A DNA stretch of 64,000 bases from Mantis religiosa (GCA_030765055.1 CM060952.1:176021903-176085902); one strand, 5' to 3'; counted from the first letter of the stretch, positions 26,345-37,559 are shown. Notes: generated by a model not told the origin, from the sequence alone. Made by a program: numbers and translations.

Positions 26345-26850
26345 TTTGATGGATAGAGTCAACATGAAAAATTCAATGCCATGGCCGGGATTTGAACCAC
26401 GGATCTCCTGGTTTCCGTCCAGTCGCTCTTAACCTTTGAGCTTCCATGGCCAACGTGCCGTCCTGACATTAAATTCTCCAGTTGACTCGTATATTTCCAT
26501 CAATGATTAAATTTCCATCAATTAACTAAAATAATAAGGGTTAAATGATGAAGCCTGGGACTTAAGTACTTACAATAGTAAGTCGCCACAAACGGTGTAT
26601 CTTGATCCGAGAGCCCCTAGTGGCATACCGAGGAAATATGTGAGTCAACTGGAGAATTTAATGTCAGGACGGCACGTTGATCATGGTAGCTCAAAGGTTA
26701 AGAGCGACTGGACGGAAACCAGGAGATCCGTGGTTCAAATCCCGGCCATGGCATTGAATTTTTCATGTTGACTCTATCCATCAAATACCTTAGCCTATAT
26801 ACGTCTAGTGTGGAGAAATGATTAATTTCCATCAATTATTTAAAAGGCGT
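26345..26850. repeat. Family E tRNA-headed repeat in foldback arrangement
   Basis: Two 154-bp arms, 26345-26498 and 26632-26785, are inverted and differ at only a few positions. Each contains the tRNA-like head: TAGCTCAAAGGTTAAGAGCG in the plus arm, with GTGGTTCAAATCCCGG as box B. The 133-bp spacer is the normal family E body. The plus arm is followed by a tail (GTGTGGAGAAATGATTAATT) matching other copies. Confidence 0.85.
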
Positions 26851-26890
26851 AACTTGGTCTTTTTCAGCGTCTTTGACAAAAAATTGGCCT

Positions 26891-27708
26891 TGGAACTGGA
26901 TTTATGTCGAATCGTGTAGAAGGATGGTGAATTATGCCCCTCGTTGAGGTGACCATTTGGAACAGGGTTGGAATTGAGGGTTCTTGAATTCCCAGCTTAC
27001 CTCGGCGTGGCTTCAGTCGGTTGAGCAAGATATCTTCTTTTACAGGGGTGGTACGGCGGAAGGAAATTTTACGTAAAATGAGTAATCATTTTCCTCTGTA
27101 TTAAATAATGTAGAAACTTTTATTTCCTTCCTTCAATTAACACCAGTTCGAACAAAATGTATGATACAATATTTATAACTCTATTCTTACACAAGATTCA
27201 CTTGATGTGACGCGTTTATCTGGATGCGTGCAAGAATCAGAAGTTTTATACGTTCGTTCACTACCGTGTATAATAACCAAATTGTGTGTCTTCTAGCGAT
27301 GATGTTTAATGTAAATATTATCCAGTTATACTCGATGATTGTGACGAGAATAAACTTATACTCTTCCGCACACAACGGCGTTTAAGAAGAGAACCTTACA
27401 TTTGTTCACGGCGACTGTTAGGAGAAGAATGACCGGTTCCGCTTCTTCTACACATTAGCATTTCGCTAATAGTTCGATCCCTCTAGAGGAATATTGAATA
27501 TCCTCCATGGCAACGTAAAATCTTCTATATCTGATTGGTCCACGTTTTACGATATACGCGTCACACCAATCACAAATAAGTTTGTTATTCCACACTTTTG
27601 TGACGTCATTTCCACTTACATAGCTTCTCTGTGCGTGACTCACTCTACATAACCTCACATAATACAATATTTGAAACTCTTTGGGGACAACATAAAATAA
27701 CTGTTTCA
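26891..27708 (-). repeat. 3' LTR of the gypsy element
   Basis: 818 bp. On the minus strand it starts TGAAACAGTTATTTTATG and ends CCAGTTCCA. Two short frames inside it (27187-27375 and 27455-27667) recur unchanged in the other LTR and are not genes. A purine-rich stretch (GAAGAGGGGC on the minus strand, ending a few bases upstream) is a plausible polypurine tract. Confidence 0.93.
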
Positions 27709-27928
27709 GATGCCCCTCTTCAGAATATATGGAAAATTAACTTAAATCTCCCAATAATATTGTTCCATATATTCTGAAGAATGCCCCAATAATTAAACAT
27801 TATTACAACAATGAACAATCAATACAATTTAAAATAACAATATAAAATCAGAAATTATTCGAACACAATAATAATAAACAAAACATTTTTCAGTAATTCA
27901 TAAACATTTTATTATTTTTTTTTTTAAA

Positions 27929-28666
27929 TCATTTATTCTTGTGAGTGTCAAGGCTTTTGAATGGTTTTAAAAGTGTTTTGTGATATTTTCCTATCATTTT
28001 ATTATCATCGTCTCTTAATTCGTACGTATGATCCCCAAATTTTCTTACTATTTTATATGGACCTTTATATAACAAATTCATTCTCCAATAGGATTTGATT
28101 TTAGAACTGGAGATATTAAATGTCTTTACGAGAACTTTATCATTTATTTCAGGATTCCATTTCGCTCCTTTTCTTTGTATCTTTGATAATCTTTTCTCTG
28201 CTTTTTCTTTTATTCTTCGAAATGCTTCAGCACACTTTTCTTCTTCATTCAATTCCATTTCATCTACTTTTAAGGTTGTTGGTGCTTTTATTACTAGAGG
28301 TTCAGGTTGTAGTCCAGTCATTAATTCGATTGGTGAAAATTTGGTAGTAGAGTTTGGGGTATTGTTAATGATTTTCTCAATAATATGGCAGTATTTGTAC
28401 CAGCCTCGGTGGTTAGAATGACACAGAATTCTGAAATACAAGCCTAAATCACGCATCACTCTCTCGCAAGGATTTCCTTGGGGAAAATATGCTGAAGAGT
28501 AATACATCTTAATATTATTGTTCTTCATCTCTGAAGTAAACAATTTACTCCGGTGAACCGTTGCGTTGTCTGATAATATTGCCTTTATTGGCCCATACTT
28601 TGGTATCCAATCTTTTAAAATTTTATCTCCATTTTCTAGCATATCGTTTATTACTTCAGATGCTTG
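27929..28666 (-). pseudogene. Integrase C-terminal two thirds, cut off by the deletion
   Basis: Starting in the same frame just after the junction stop (QASEVINDMLENGDK), this encodes the second catalytic Asp (ILSDNAT, residue 25 of the 237-codon frame) and the catalytic Glu in QGNPCERV (residue 60, 34 residues between). A C-terminal basic domain with LLYKGPYKIVRKFGDHTYEL (a chromodomain-adjacent GPY/F type motif) follows. The zinc-binding N-terminus and first catalytic Asp are missing. An intact integrase would insert the cDNA with a 4-bp stagger. Length after the junction is normal for the family end, and no env gene follows. Confidence 0.88.
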
Positions 28667-29610
28667 TTATATAATAGCGATAGGCACAGATCTACTTTTA
28701 TGAGTATAAGGAGCAATGTCGTTCACCTTAAATGTATGTATGTACTTATTACACAATCCAGGTTTCGTACTAAAAACGTTCCTGTTCTTTAGTATACATA
28801 ACCTCAACTGTTCTCTTTGCGCGTGATTTAAATTGTATGTTTTCCCTAACTTTTCTTTCAAAGTTCTTTGGAATATCATTTCTTCCTCTTCTTGTTTTCG
28901 CTCGGTGTCGGTATTTAATGTGTTTATTTGGCAACAATGATCTCCAAGGTCAAACGTCTCATTTTCTTTATTATTTAAAAGTAAATTCTCTTTACCACTA
29001 TCTTTTTCATTATTAATTATATCTTCTTCGTATAATATTATATTTTCTACAAAAAACCTATCATTATTTATACTATCCTTCTCATCCTCTTTTAATATAA
29101 TTTCTTCTAACAAATTTATTTTTATTACTTCATTATCTCCTTTGACCTTCATTTCATGTTTTTCGAAATCTATCACACTTTTCCAACCATACAATACATC
29201 ATTGCCAATAATAATATCACGAGCTAAGTTTGGTATTACCAATACGATAAAATTGAAATTCAAATCATCTATTCGCGCAGGAATTAACGCTTGATATTTA
29301 ACTTTATCTTTCTTTTTCCCAATAGCTGTGCTACAGTATACATTACACACGTTTAAATATTCAATCCTAAACTTGGATAGTAATTCCTTGAATAAGTTCT
29401 CACTTATTACTGATGAACTAGCTCCTGTGTCTATCAATACTTTATATTCGCTATCGCCTATACGAAGGTTAATCTGAGGTGGATTTACTAATTCCCGATC
29501 TTTACTTCTGGAGAGAGTGAGCTTATCTTCTGGTAAATTTTGAATTTTGATTTTGCCCTGTGTCATTTCTACCGAACCACTTTCCAAGGCACAAAATGAT
29601 TTGGTACTCA
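28667..29610 (-). CDS. Protease and truncated start of reverse transcriptase
   Basis: The frame is open through GKLSTKSFCALESGS; 307 codons run from a TTG at 29587 to the stop at 28667. An aspartic protease motif, LIDTGASSSV, has its catalytic Asp about 53 residues after the TTG. A flap-like and C-terminal IIIGNDVL (the I-G-N/R-D family signature) follows. An acidic linker leads into the RT-start motif NVFSTKPGLC and THKSRSVPI. The frame then stops at TAA (28667-28669) at a deletion junction. The protease would process Gag-Pol inside particles. The RT palm (YxDD), RNase H and integrase N-terminus are absent. Confidence 0.9.
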
Positions 29611-31878
29611 GTTTTCCGCATTAGTGCGGTCGGTAGTTACACTAGCAGTTGGGTTGGTACTACCGTTATTTATTTCTCCTTCTATTCCCTGAGTCCGTGT
29701 CCTTTCTAGGTTATTGTCTGCCCTTTCAAACCTAGGACCCCCAAAATCTCTTAATGAAGAGTCTTCGATGCTAGTTCCTCTTCCTCTACTTTGATAACCT
29801 GTTCTTAGGTTATTTCCCCTGTAAAACCTCAGTTGATTCACCTGATTACTCCTCACATTTCCCACAGGTTGGTTATTATTATAATTCCTCCTAGGAGTAT
29901 TTGGAATTCTCCTTCCTATACCTGGCACTACCGATTCATATGTCTTTCTGGGGTTGTACTCTCTTCGTTCATAGTTGTCTCTTGAACGTGCCCCGCCCCA
30001 ATTTTGGTTAAAACTATTTTGGTTTTGGTTATTATGGTTGTGATTTTCCCTGAATGTTGGTCTTACTTCCTGTCTATTTACTTGCTTTTGTTCTATATGA
30101 GTCTTGTCAGGATCAACTTGACTATGAGTAGAATCAGAATTAAGGTTATGAGCCTCAAATTCTGATAATAACTCAATCATATCAGTAAAGTCGACGGGCT
30201 TAGCCACAATTAGGTGGTTTCTAATGTGTGGTGGATAATGTCGTATTAGCATATTCACGATCTCGGTCTCTGACATATCTGGATTCACAAGTTTGCTTTT
30301 GTTAGCAAGTTTTAGGAAATATTCCGTCATGGACACACCCTTCTTGAACTCGAATTTACCAGTGGCCAGTTCGACTTTAATTCTTCTCTGTCTTTCTGGA
30401 CCCCAGAACCTATTTATAAACACGTTCCTAAACATACTATACGTTTCATGTGAAGCTAATGTTAACCTCAGCCATTCTAAAGCATTTTTCTTCAAACACC
30501 TTTTAACAATCATCATCCTAAATTCATTTGGAATCTTTTTAATTTTAAAATATTCTTCTAATTCCTTTAGAAATATTTTGGGATTGTCTCCCGATTCTTC
30601 TTCGAAAGTAGGTGGACTTATGTCATGCAACAAATAATTTGTACAATTTGTGTTACCTTGACTGTGTAACTGTGTATGTGTGTGCATGTTTTGTATTTGT
30701 CCATTACCATTTACTTCACAATCAGGTGACAAAGATTCTGTATCGTCACTCTCCAAATAATTCTCTAAGTTTTGTACAATATTACCTGAATTACCAGGTG
30801 AGTCAATACATGTAATATTCTTAGATTTTATTACCCTCTGGTTCTCAGAAATTTTGCTTGCCTGTAATGCAACCACAACTTGATTCAGCTTGCTAATGTT
30901 TTCTTTCTCTCTCTCAAAACTTTCCTGTGCCAAATCTATTCTTGTAATCATTTCACTATTCAACTTACTGACTTCATCATATTTAACTTTTAGTTCATCT
31001 TGTTGTGTTTGCACCTCAGTAGCAATTAGTTTAACATCATTTCTGATACTATTTACCTCTCTTACAAAATTATTCTGTATTTCAATATTTTCCTCATGGT
31101 ATTTCCGTGAATTATCTAATAAGACTACATCTATTTCTTGTCTTATTCTATTCTCTAATTCCCCTATTTCTACTTTTTGTTTTTCTACAAATTCTACTTG
31201 TTGTTGCTTAAGGATTTCTGACTCCTTAGCCAATTCACTTCTTATATCTTTTACTACATTTTCCTGACTTATTTTCATTTCCTGAAACATCTCTTTTAAC
31301 TTAGACATTTCTCCATCATGAGATTCTATTTTCTGTTTTAAAGATTTTATGCCTTCTCTACACTCTTCTCTTCCTTTCTCAATTTCATTTCTTAGGTTAC
31401 CTAAACCTTGATCTATCCTAGCTTCTAACTTCTCTGAATTTTGATCTACCTTTTCTGAATTTTGATCTACCTTAGCATTTAAATTACTCATTTCCTGCCT
31501 TAAATTTTGATCTGCCTTTTCTGAATTTTGATCTACCTTAGCATTTATTTCCTGTCTAAAACTATTTAAATTTTCTGAATTTTGTTTTATTTCCTGTCTT
31601 ATTTCCTGTCTAAAACTATCCATTTTAGCATCAAAATTACTCATCATTTTCTCTAACCTGTCTATTATCATTTCATTACCTTTACTCTGCATAATTTCTG
31701 TTCTACTTGTTCCTGCATCATCACTACTCATTCCTTCCACTACTTCCCTGACTTCTTGTATTTCTGCTCTCTTATCACTAACTAGTCTTTCCACTCCTTC
31801 CCCAACATTTTTATTCTTATTGTCTGTTAATTTTTTACCTTCCATTTTAGGTAATATTTTTCCCTTTCTTAATAACAT
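29608..31878 (-). CDS. Gag polyprotein of the gypsy element
   Basis: A 756-codon intact frame starting at an ATG about 150 bp after the primer-binding site. Residues ~1-340 are a long coiled-coil-like region with internal repeats built on KVDQNSEK and FRQEI. Residues ~420-570 form a retrotransposon-gag/capsid-like domain (PPTFEEESGDNPKIFLKELE, then ALEWLRL and FINRFWG). The C-terminus is Asn/Arg/Gly-rich with RGR motifs and would bind RNA. There is no CCHC zinc knuckle. Gag would assemble cytoplasmic particles that package the element RNA. The stop at 29608-29610 directly follows a possible slip site. The extended N-terminal coiled coil is unusual. Confidence 0.9.
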   Translation of the reverse strand: MLLRKGKILPKMEGKKLTDNKNKNVGEGVERLVSDKRAEIQEVREVVEGMSSDDAGTSRTEIMQSKGNEMIIDRLEKMMSNFDAKMDSFRQEIRQEIKQNSENLNSFRQEINAKVDQNSEKADQNLRQEMSNLNAKVDQNSEKVDQNSEKLEARIDQGLGNLRNEIEKGREECREGIKSLKQKIESHDGEMSKLKEMFQEMKISQENVVKDIRSELAKESEILKQQQVEFVEKQKVEIGELENRIRQEIDVVLLDNSRKYHEENIEIQNNFVREVNSIRNDVKLIATEVQTQQDELKVKYDEVSKLNSEMITRIDLAQESFEREKENISKLNQVVVALQASKISENQRVIKSKNITCIDSPGNSGNIVQNLENYLESDDTESLSPDCEVNGNGQIQNMHTHTQLHSQGNTNCTNYLLHDISPPTFEEESGDNPKIFLKELEEYFKIKKIPNEFRMMIVKRCLKKNALEWLRLTLASHETYSMFRNVFINRFWGPERQRRIKVELATGKFEFKKGVSMTEYFLKLANKSKLVNPDMSETEIVNMLIRHYPPHIRNHLIVAKPVDFTDMIELLSEFEAHNLNSDSTHSQVDPDKTHIEQKQVNRQEVRPTFRENHNHNNQNQNSFNQNWGGARSRDNYERREYNPRKTYESVVPGIGRRIPNTPRRNYNNNQPVGNVRSNQVNQLRFYRGNNLRTGYQSRGRGTSIEDSSLRDFGGPRFERADNNLERTRTQGIEGEINNGSTNPTASVTTDRTNAEN
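29611..29617 (-). promoter_or_regulatory. Candidate -1 ribosomal frameshift site
   Basis: The last gag codons on the minus strand are GCG GAA AAC TGA, and pol lies in the -1 frame. In the -1 frame a TAA lies just upstream, so the shift must occur in the few codons between that TAA and the gag stop. GGAAAAC is the only slippery-looking heptamer there. It is not a canonical X XXY YYZ heptamer because the P-site pairing is imperfect. Confidence 0.5.
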
Positions 31879-32030
31879 AAAAAAAATGAAAATTATAATT
31901 TTGTCACTTTTTCTATTAATTATCTATTAATATTTTCCGTACTCACTTTTCTTCTTTCTTCTTTCTTGATTCGAAGTTACCTGTCCATTACACTATTTAT
32001 TCTCCTGTGGTGTAATCCTCCTTCTGCCTA

Positions 32031-32053
32031 TTCGAGCCCCACGTTGGGCGCCA
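32031..32053 (-). promoter_or_regulatory. Primer-binding site complementary to tRNA-Lys
   Basis: Three bases after the 5' LTR the minus strand reads TGGCGCCCAACGTGGGGC and continues CTCGAA. This complements the 3' end of the conserved animal tRNA-Lys(CTT), including the CCA. The match is from memory of that tRNA sequence and runs over about 23 nt without a mismatch. Confidence 0.88.
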
Positions 32054-32056
32054 TTT

Positions 32057-32874
32057 TGGAACTGGATTTATGTCGAATCGTGTAGAAGGATGGTGAATTA
32101 TGCCCCTCGTTGAGGTGACCATTTGGAACAGGGTTGGAATTGAGGGTTCTTGAATTCCCAGCTTACCTCGGCGTGGCTTCAGTCGGTTGAGCAAGATATC
32201 TTCTTTTACAGGGGTGGTACGGCGGAAGGAAATTTTACGTAAAATGAGTAATCATTTTCCTCTGTATTAAATAATGTAGAAACTTTTATTTCCTTCCTTC
32301 AATTAACACCAGTTCGAACAAAATGTATGATACAATATTTATAACTCTATTCTTACACAAGATTCACTTGATGTGACGCGTTTATCTGGATGCGTGCAAG
32401 AATCAGAAGTTTTATACGTTCGTTCACTACCGTGTATAATAACCAAATTGTGTGTCTTCTAGCGATGATGTTTAATGTAAATATTATCCAGTTATACTCG
32501 ATGATTGTGACGAGAATAAACTTATACTCTTCCGCACACAACGGCGTTTAAGAAGAGAACCTTACATTTGTTCACGGCGACTGTTAGGAGAAGAATGACC
32601 GGTTCCGCTTCTTCTACACATTAGCATTTCGCTAATAGTTCGATCCCTCTAGAGGAATATTGAATATCCTCCATGGCAACGTAAAATCTTCTATATCTGA
32701 TTGGTCCACGTTTTACGATATACGCGTCACACCAATCACAAATAAGTTTGTTATTCCACACTTTTGTGACGTCATTTCCACTTACATAGCTTCTCTGTGC
32801 GTGACTCACTCTACATAACCTCACATAATACAATATTTGAAACTCTTTGGGGACAACATAAAATAACTGTTTCA
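32057..32874 (-). repeat. 5' LTR of the gypsy element
   Basis: 818 bp, apparently identical to the 3' LTR. It should contain the promoter for the minus-strand transcript. I could not pick out a convincing TATA box. Confidence 0.93.
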
Positions 32875-32878
32875 GCCT

Positions 32879-33091
32879 TTATGCAGAAAGTTGTTTGCTC
32901 GAAAACTGCACTACAGATTTTGATTACATGCCATTTGTTTGAAATATTTTCATAAAATTAAATGTAGTTACCTTAAATTTTCTGTGAATAGCTCTGAAGT
33001 CTTTTTATTCCTGAATAACATTATCAAATGGGAAATCTCTTTCTTTAGGCCATGTATCCAGAATGCCATTAAATAACAAACAGCTCTTTAA
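32879..33091 (+). repeat. Repeat F copy, right part, split by the gypsy insertion
   Basis: Together with 26847-26890 this is a diverged paralogue of 25249-25530. Joining the two flanks across one copy of GCCT gives a continuous alignment to that copy. Confidence 0.75.
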
Positions 33092-33229
33092 AGATTTGAC
33101 TGACGCTTGAAGGTCCTTTATTTCCATAATTCAGCTGTACCTATAGGAAAATATGTGCTAAAACATTTGAGGAGTTGACATGGAAAAGAATGTAAGTGAC
33201 AAAACTGCTAAACATAGTGTTCTTTTGGA

Positions 33230-33970
33230 ACGATAGTGTCAGACTGAAAAATTCAATGCCATAGCGGGAATTTGAACCACGCATATTCTGGTTGCCGTCC
33301 AGCCGCTGTAACCCCTTGAGCTACTATGTCAACATGCCAACTTGACTTTAAATTCTTCAACTGACTCGTATGTTCCCGGTAAACCACTTAGGAGTTCTTA
33401 TAAACACATGAGACAACTACCATAATGTGGACTTTCAACGTGTAAGTACTTTAAGGCCCGGGCTTTGTAGTTAACCACTATTAGGTCAATTAATGGAAAT
33501 TAATTGTTCTTTCACACTGACCGTGTGTAGGCCGCTATGGAAACACAGAGTCAGACGGAACAATTCAATGGCATAGATCCACGGATCTTCTGGTTGCCGT
33601 CCAGCCGCTGTAACCCATGAGCTACTATGTCAACATGCCAACTTGACATTAAATTCTTCAACTGACTCCTGTTTTTCCCGGTAAACCACTTAGGAATTCT
33701 CATAAACACACGAGACAACTTCCTTAATGGCGACTTTCAACGTGTAAGCACTTTAAGGCCCGGGCTTTATAGTTAACCACTATTAGGTCAATTAATGAAG
33801 ATTAATTGTTCCTTCACACTGACCGTGTGTAGGCCAGTATGGAAATACAGAGTCAGACTGAAAAATTCAATGCCATAGCTGAGATTTGAACCACGGATCC
33901 TCTGGTTGCCGTCCAGCCGCTTTCCCCATTGAGCTACTATGGCCAACATGCCGACATGACACTAAATTCT
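33230..33970 (-). repeat. Family E repeat, tandem array of about 2.4 units
   Basis: Minus-oriented heads begin at about 33241, 33552 and 33854 (period about 302-311 bp), each with ATTTGAACCAC (box B, reverse) or a relict of it, GAGCTACTATG (box A region, reverse), and a body with TAAACACATGAGACAACTACC-like sequence. The middle unit has lost part of its box B. Confidence 0.85.
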
Positions 33971-36900
33971 CCAACTTCTTAAATTACTAATATTCAGCTT
34001 ATTCATATAGCTTGTGCATATTAATTGAGATAAAATGGTTGAAGAAATACTTTCGTTATTGGTGCAAAGGACTGAAGCAATAATGAAATGTTTAACATCA
34101 AGTCCTTACGGCTTTGAAATGAATATCCGTAATTGATGCAGAAAACAAAAAACCGAATGGTGATATAACGTATAAGGTTGACAAATATAAAAGCAATCTG
34201 AATGAATGTTTAAAAAGGCTGATAGATAAGGAGGTTATTTGTATATTTTAGTATTTATTTTTTGCTGGTAAATATCTCCAACCAAATGCTTCTTAATCTT
34301 GTTAATAATTTACTCAGCTCTATTATTTAGTATACAATATCTTCATGCACCTTTCTTGCGCTGTATTGGATTGTGCCAATACTGTGGAGTAAAATGACCT
34401 GATAGACCTACAAAAGAATTATACTTCCTAATGCAAATTACGTGCAGCTTGTGTAAAACGTTGTGAAGCTCCATATTCGCAAGAGGAAACACGATAAGTG
34501 ATAATGATTGGAGAACAAGGCACTAGAAATGTCTTCAGAACTTTGAGAGACTCAAACATATAACGTACTTCTCACACACGCTCTGACCCACTCACTTCTG
34601 AATCACATCCCCTACTTTTTCTTTTTCTTTATGCAACTGGTCTGTTTAAGTGTTTTTACGCTCTTTTAATTCAGAAATGAGAGAATTTTCACAAGTTATA
34701 TACAAATTGAACTACTCCAATCAGTATTTCTCCCACTTGAACATACATTTATACTGATATGTCTTCGTAGTTATTTTTCAATGCCTAATCACATTTAGTT
34801 AATATTCTCGTAGTAAATATTGCCCTAGTGAGATCCAGGTGTACCGTATTCTCTATTTAGAACTTTAATTTAATCTATATGTTTACATAAACTTTATATT
34901 CGTCATTCATGAGAGAGATGCCTCTAATCTTCACGTTTGTATTTTCCGGAGTTATGGTATAAATACTGCTATTGCACTGACTTCCACGTTTTGCACCTCA
35001 TTAGTCCAGTTCCGTTCTCTCGTGTGTAGGAAAACACGCTGCAATTTTTCTCTTGAGCTATGTTACTTTATCGCATCTGATAAAACTCCACAACACGACA
35101 TATCTGGCTTGCATGACTGCATATCAATGAGTTTTGGGACCGATAAATCTTCAGTTTGAAAACAGCAATTCGTTATTCGGTAACGGATATGGTTCGCAAA
35201 CGATGACATGCTAAGGAAAAAAAAGGCGTGTAGTTCCAGTATTTTGGCATATCAGAATTCATTTTATTTAATTATATGGTTTAGAATTGCACGCTTTTAG
35301 CGGTTCAACTCATGTTTATTGGAACTGAACATAAATGCTAACAGTTTATGTGAAATTACATTCTACTTCTCCCTGAAACCTTAATGGGTCAAGAACAAGT
35401 GTCTAAATACTGTTAAATTATCTTTGTTGTTTGCGAACTTATGGCATTTCATTTTACACTAGTGAATGACATCTGAACGTCATGACATGTGGAACAAATT
35501 AAGAGCTTTTCGATATAAAACTTTACAAGTATTGTGTGAAGGTCTATTCCAGTATTTCCTCCATATTATTTGAGATATCAATTCAGCTATATCAGCTTTT
35601 GTTATATATACCCTTTTTCAGACACACGATGAAGAAGAAAGCTTAAGTGACACTAAAAATTGTTTAAAATCTCGAAAATAAGCTAAAAAAATTATTATTA
35701 CGTACAGATTTGGTGCAATAACTATGTATCTTTTTAATGTCACTTATGGCTTACAACTTAAACAAAAATTCACTAAGAATATAAAAGACCTCACAGGCTA
35801 CTATCAGAAAATGCAAGATATAGGTATAGGGTGTTTCAAAACGACACTGAACGAACATATAAAAGCAGTTTGCGTTGCTTCTATGTGACAAATAAATATT
35901 TTTACCGCCAATAAAGCCACATAAAATGCTCCAGAATGAGTGTAGATTAGGTAGTGACAGGAACGACACGTGCCTCACGCTATCGGAGTTTGCAGGTAAA
36001 GGTCACACGCCGTGGCGCGTGCTGAAACTGTTTGTAAACATACCGGCATACTCCACAGTTACTTGTTACTATTAAGAACTTCTTTGTCACATGAAACCAC
36101 AATAAAGAAGCTATTGCTTAATTTTTGCTTATGAGTATTTAACGTGTTGCAAAATTCCGTTATAGCAGTCCATGATGGCAAATAAGCTGGTAGACCTACA
36201 CAACTTGTACCTATTGGAGGGAAGTTAATGTTAGTGAGGTTGTGGATGGAAGCATTAAATGATAAAACAGGATAGAAAACAACATAAAATAATTGTAGAT
36301 AAATTAACCAAAACTAAATGGCTTATACAATGAGACGAGCATTTTACTTCACGTGTTTGATAACACTAAATAAAGTATTCGGAGCTGAAAAGGAAGCTGT
36401 TGATGTTTAAATAAGAGGTTGAAAGTATTGTATAATTAAGATCATAACAAAGTGATCTGAAGTTAAACAAATAAATATTATCATTGATGTAACTATTTCT
36501 ACAGTTAATGTTTTTAATGAAACTAAATTAATCGTGAGCTCGTTGAACTCCCTTCAGCTCTTCCATCCATCAATACCAGTTGATAGTCGACTTTTACAAA
36601 AATAACTGCCCTTTGTCCCATTACCTGTAAGGTAGGTTAGGGTCGCTGATAAAGAACACGAGGTAATATGCTTTTGTTTTCGTAGCCAGTGCGTCCCAAT
36701 AACGTTTGAGGTTCGCACACCAGTAATTCCTGTGCTGCCTAATCATAAAGTCTTGTAATATTTAATGCTGCATAAAATTATACCTAATAGACACAACCTG
36801 CGTCTTTCCTTCGTCATAACAGAAGACTTTACAACTAAAATTGACTAATGTATTACACGAAATAAGTAAACAAGTAGTTTCCATGTACAGCTTGGTTTGG

Positions 36901-36980
36901 TTGAGGTTAATTTCTTAGGAGACCTCGAGTGACACGGAAACTGATCTTTCATTAGACATACTGATGTAACATGAATCTTT
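33971..36980. other. No recognised gene; one possible DNA-transposon end
   Basis: Mostly AT-rich. At about 35826-36070 a TAGGGTGTTTCAAAACGACA start after a TA dinucleotide resembles a transposon terminus and is followed by a GC-richer stretch, but I could not find a matching inverted end or a transposase. Confidence 0.35.
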
Positions 36981-37209
36981 GGCCGCGCCGAGGCTCAGTG
37001 GTTAGACCGCTTGGCTCTCACCAAGGCGGCCCGAGTTCGATCCCAGGCGACCGCAAAGTGAGATTTGTAGTGGACAACACGGCGCTGGGGCGGGTTTTCT
37101 CCGGGATCTCAGTTTCCCTCGCCACCTCATTCCACCGGTGCTCCATCTTCATCTCATGTATCATCAGTGTCATCGCCTGTGGTGCCGAATGTTGTAAAAG
37201 CGGGCTTTG
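36981..37209 (+). mobile_element. tRNA-derived SINE, family C
   Basis: Head GGCCGCGCCGAGGCTCAGTG with box B GAGTTCGATCCC. The body (GTGGACAACACGGCGCTGGG; CACCGGTGCTCCATCTTCAT) matches the minus copy at 15595. A non-repetitive GC-moderate stretch follows to 37550. Confidence 0.82.
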
Positions 37210-37559
37210 AATACCATCACTGTACGAAGGTACTTGTCTGCTTGCATTTCTTTTCTGCATTCAACCCAGGAGGAACGGATGAATGAAGAACCGGCGGGAA
37301 ATATACAGGTTGCAGGACCGCCCAACCAATCGACAGAGACGCCCAGAATTCCTTAATAGTTACAGGCTTGACTAGTCGGATGGAAGGAGTTTGACGGCAA
37401 CCCACCCAAACCAATGGTGAGACTCAAGGGCTCCCATATAGCTCAAACCAACGGTGGAGTCTGAAACGGTCAATTTTTGACTAAACTGAGAACTTCGAGC
37501 TCAAATCCTCTGCGCTGTTTGCTTGTCATCGACTAATACACAGCTCCGGGGTCAATCTG

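Larger units (their letters stand above)
26891..32874 (-). mobile_element. Ty3/gypsy-type LTR retrotransposon with internal pol deletion
   Basis: A 5,984-bp element on the minus strand, flanked by a perfect 4-bp TSD (GCCT at 26887-26890 and 32875-32878). Both LTRs are 818 bp, TG...CA, with a constant offset of 5,166 bp along their length and no difference that I can see. Order from the right: 5' LTR, primer-binding site, gag, protease plus the start of RT, the integrase end, 3' LTR. Nearly all of the RT, the RNase H and the N-terminal integrase region are missing. It is a young non-autonomous deletion derivative. Assignment to Ty3/gypsy rests on the Gag type, the retropepsin, the DDE integrase and the 4-bp TSD. 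Confidence 0.93.

Noticed and set aside
26360..26790. Genuine tRNA genes at the family E heads
   Set aside because: Heads repeat many times within larger units, the T stem has a mismatch and the base before the anticodon is not T. These are tRNA-like repeat heads.
27187..27667. Two short frames repeated at 32353-32833
   Set aside because: They are non-coding LTR sequence present in both LTRs.
30293..31267. Plus-strand frames within 30-31.3 kb
   Set aside because: They are antisense to the gag frame.
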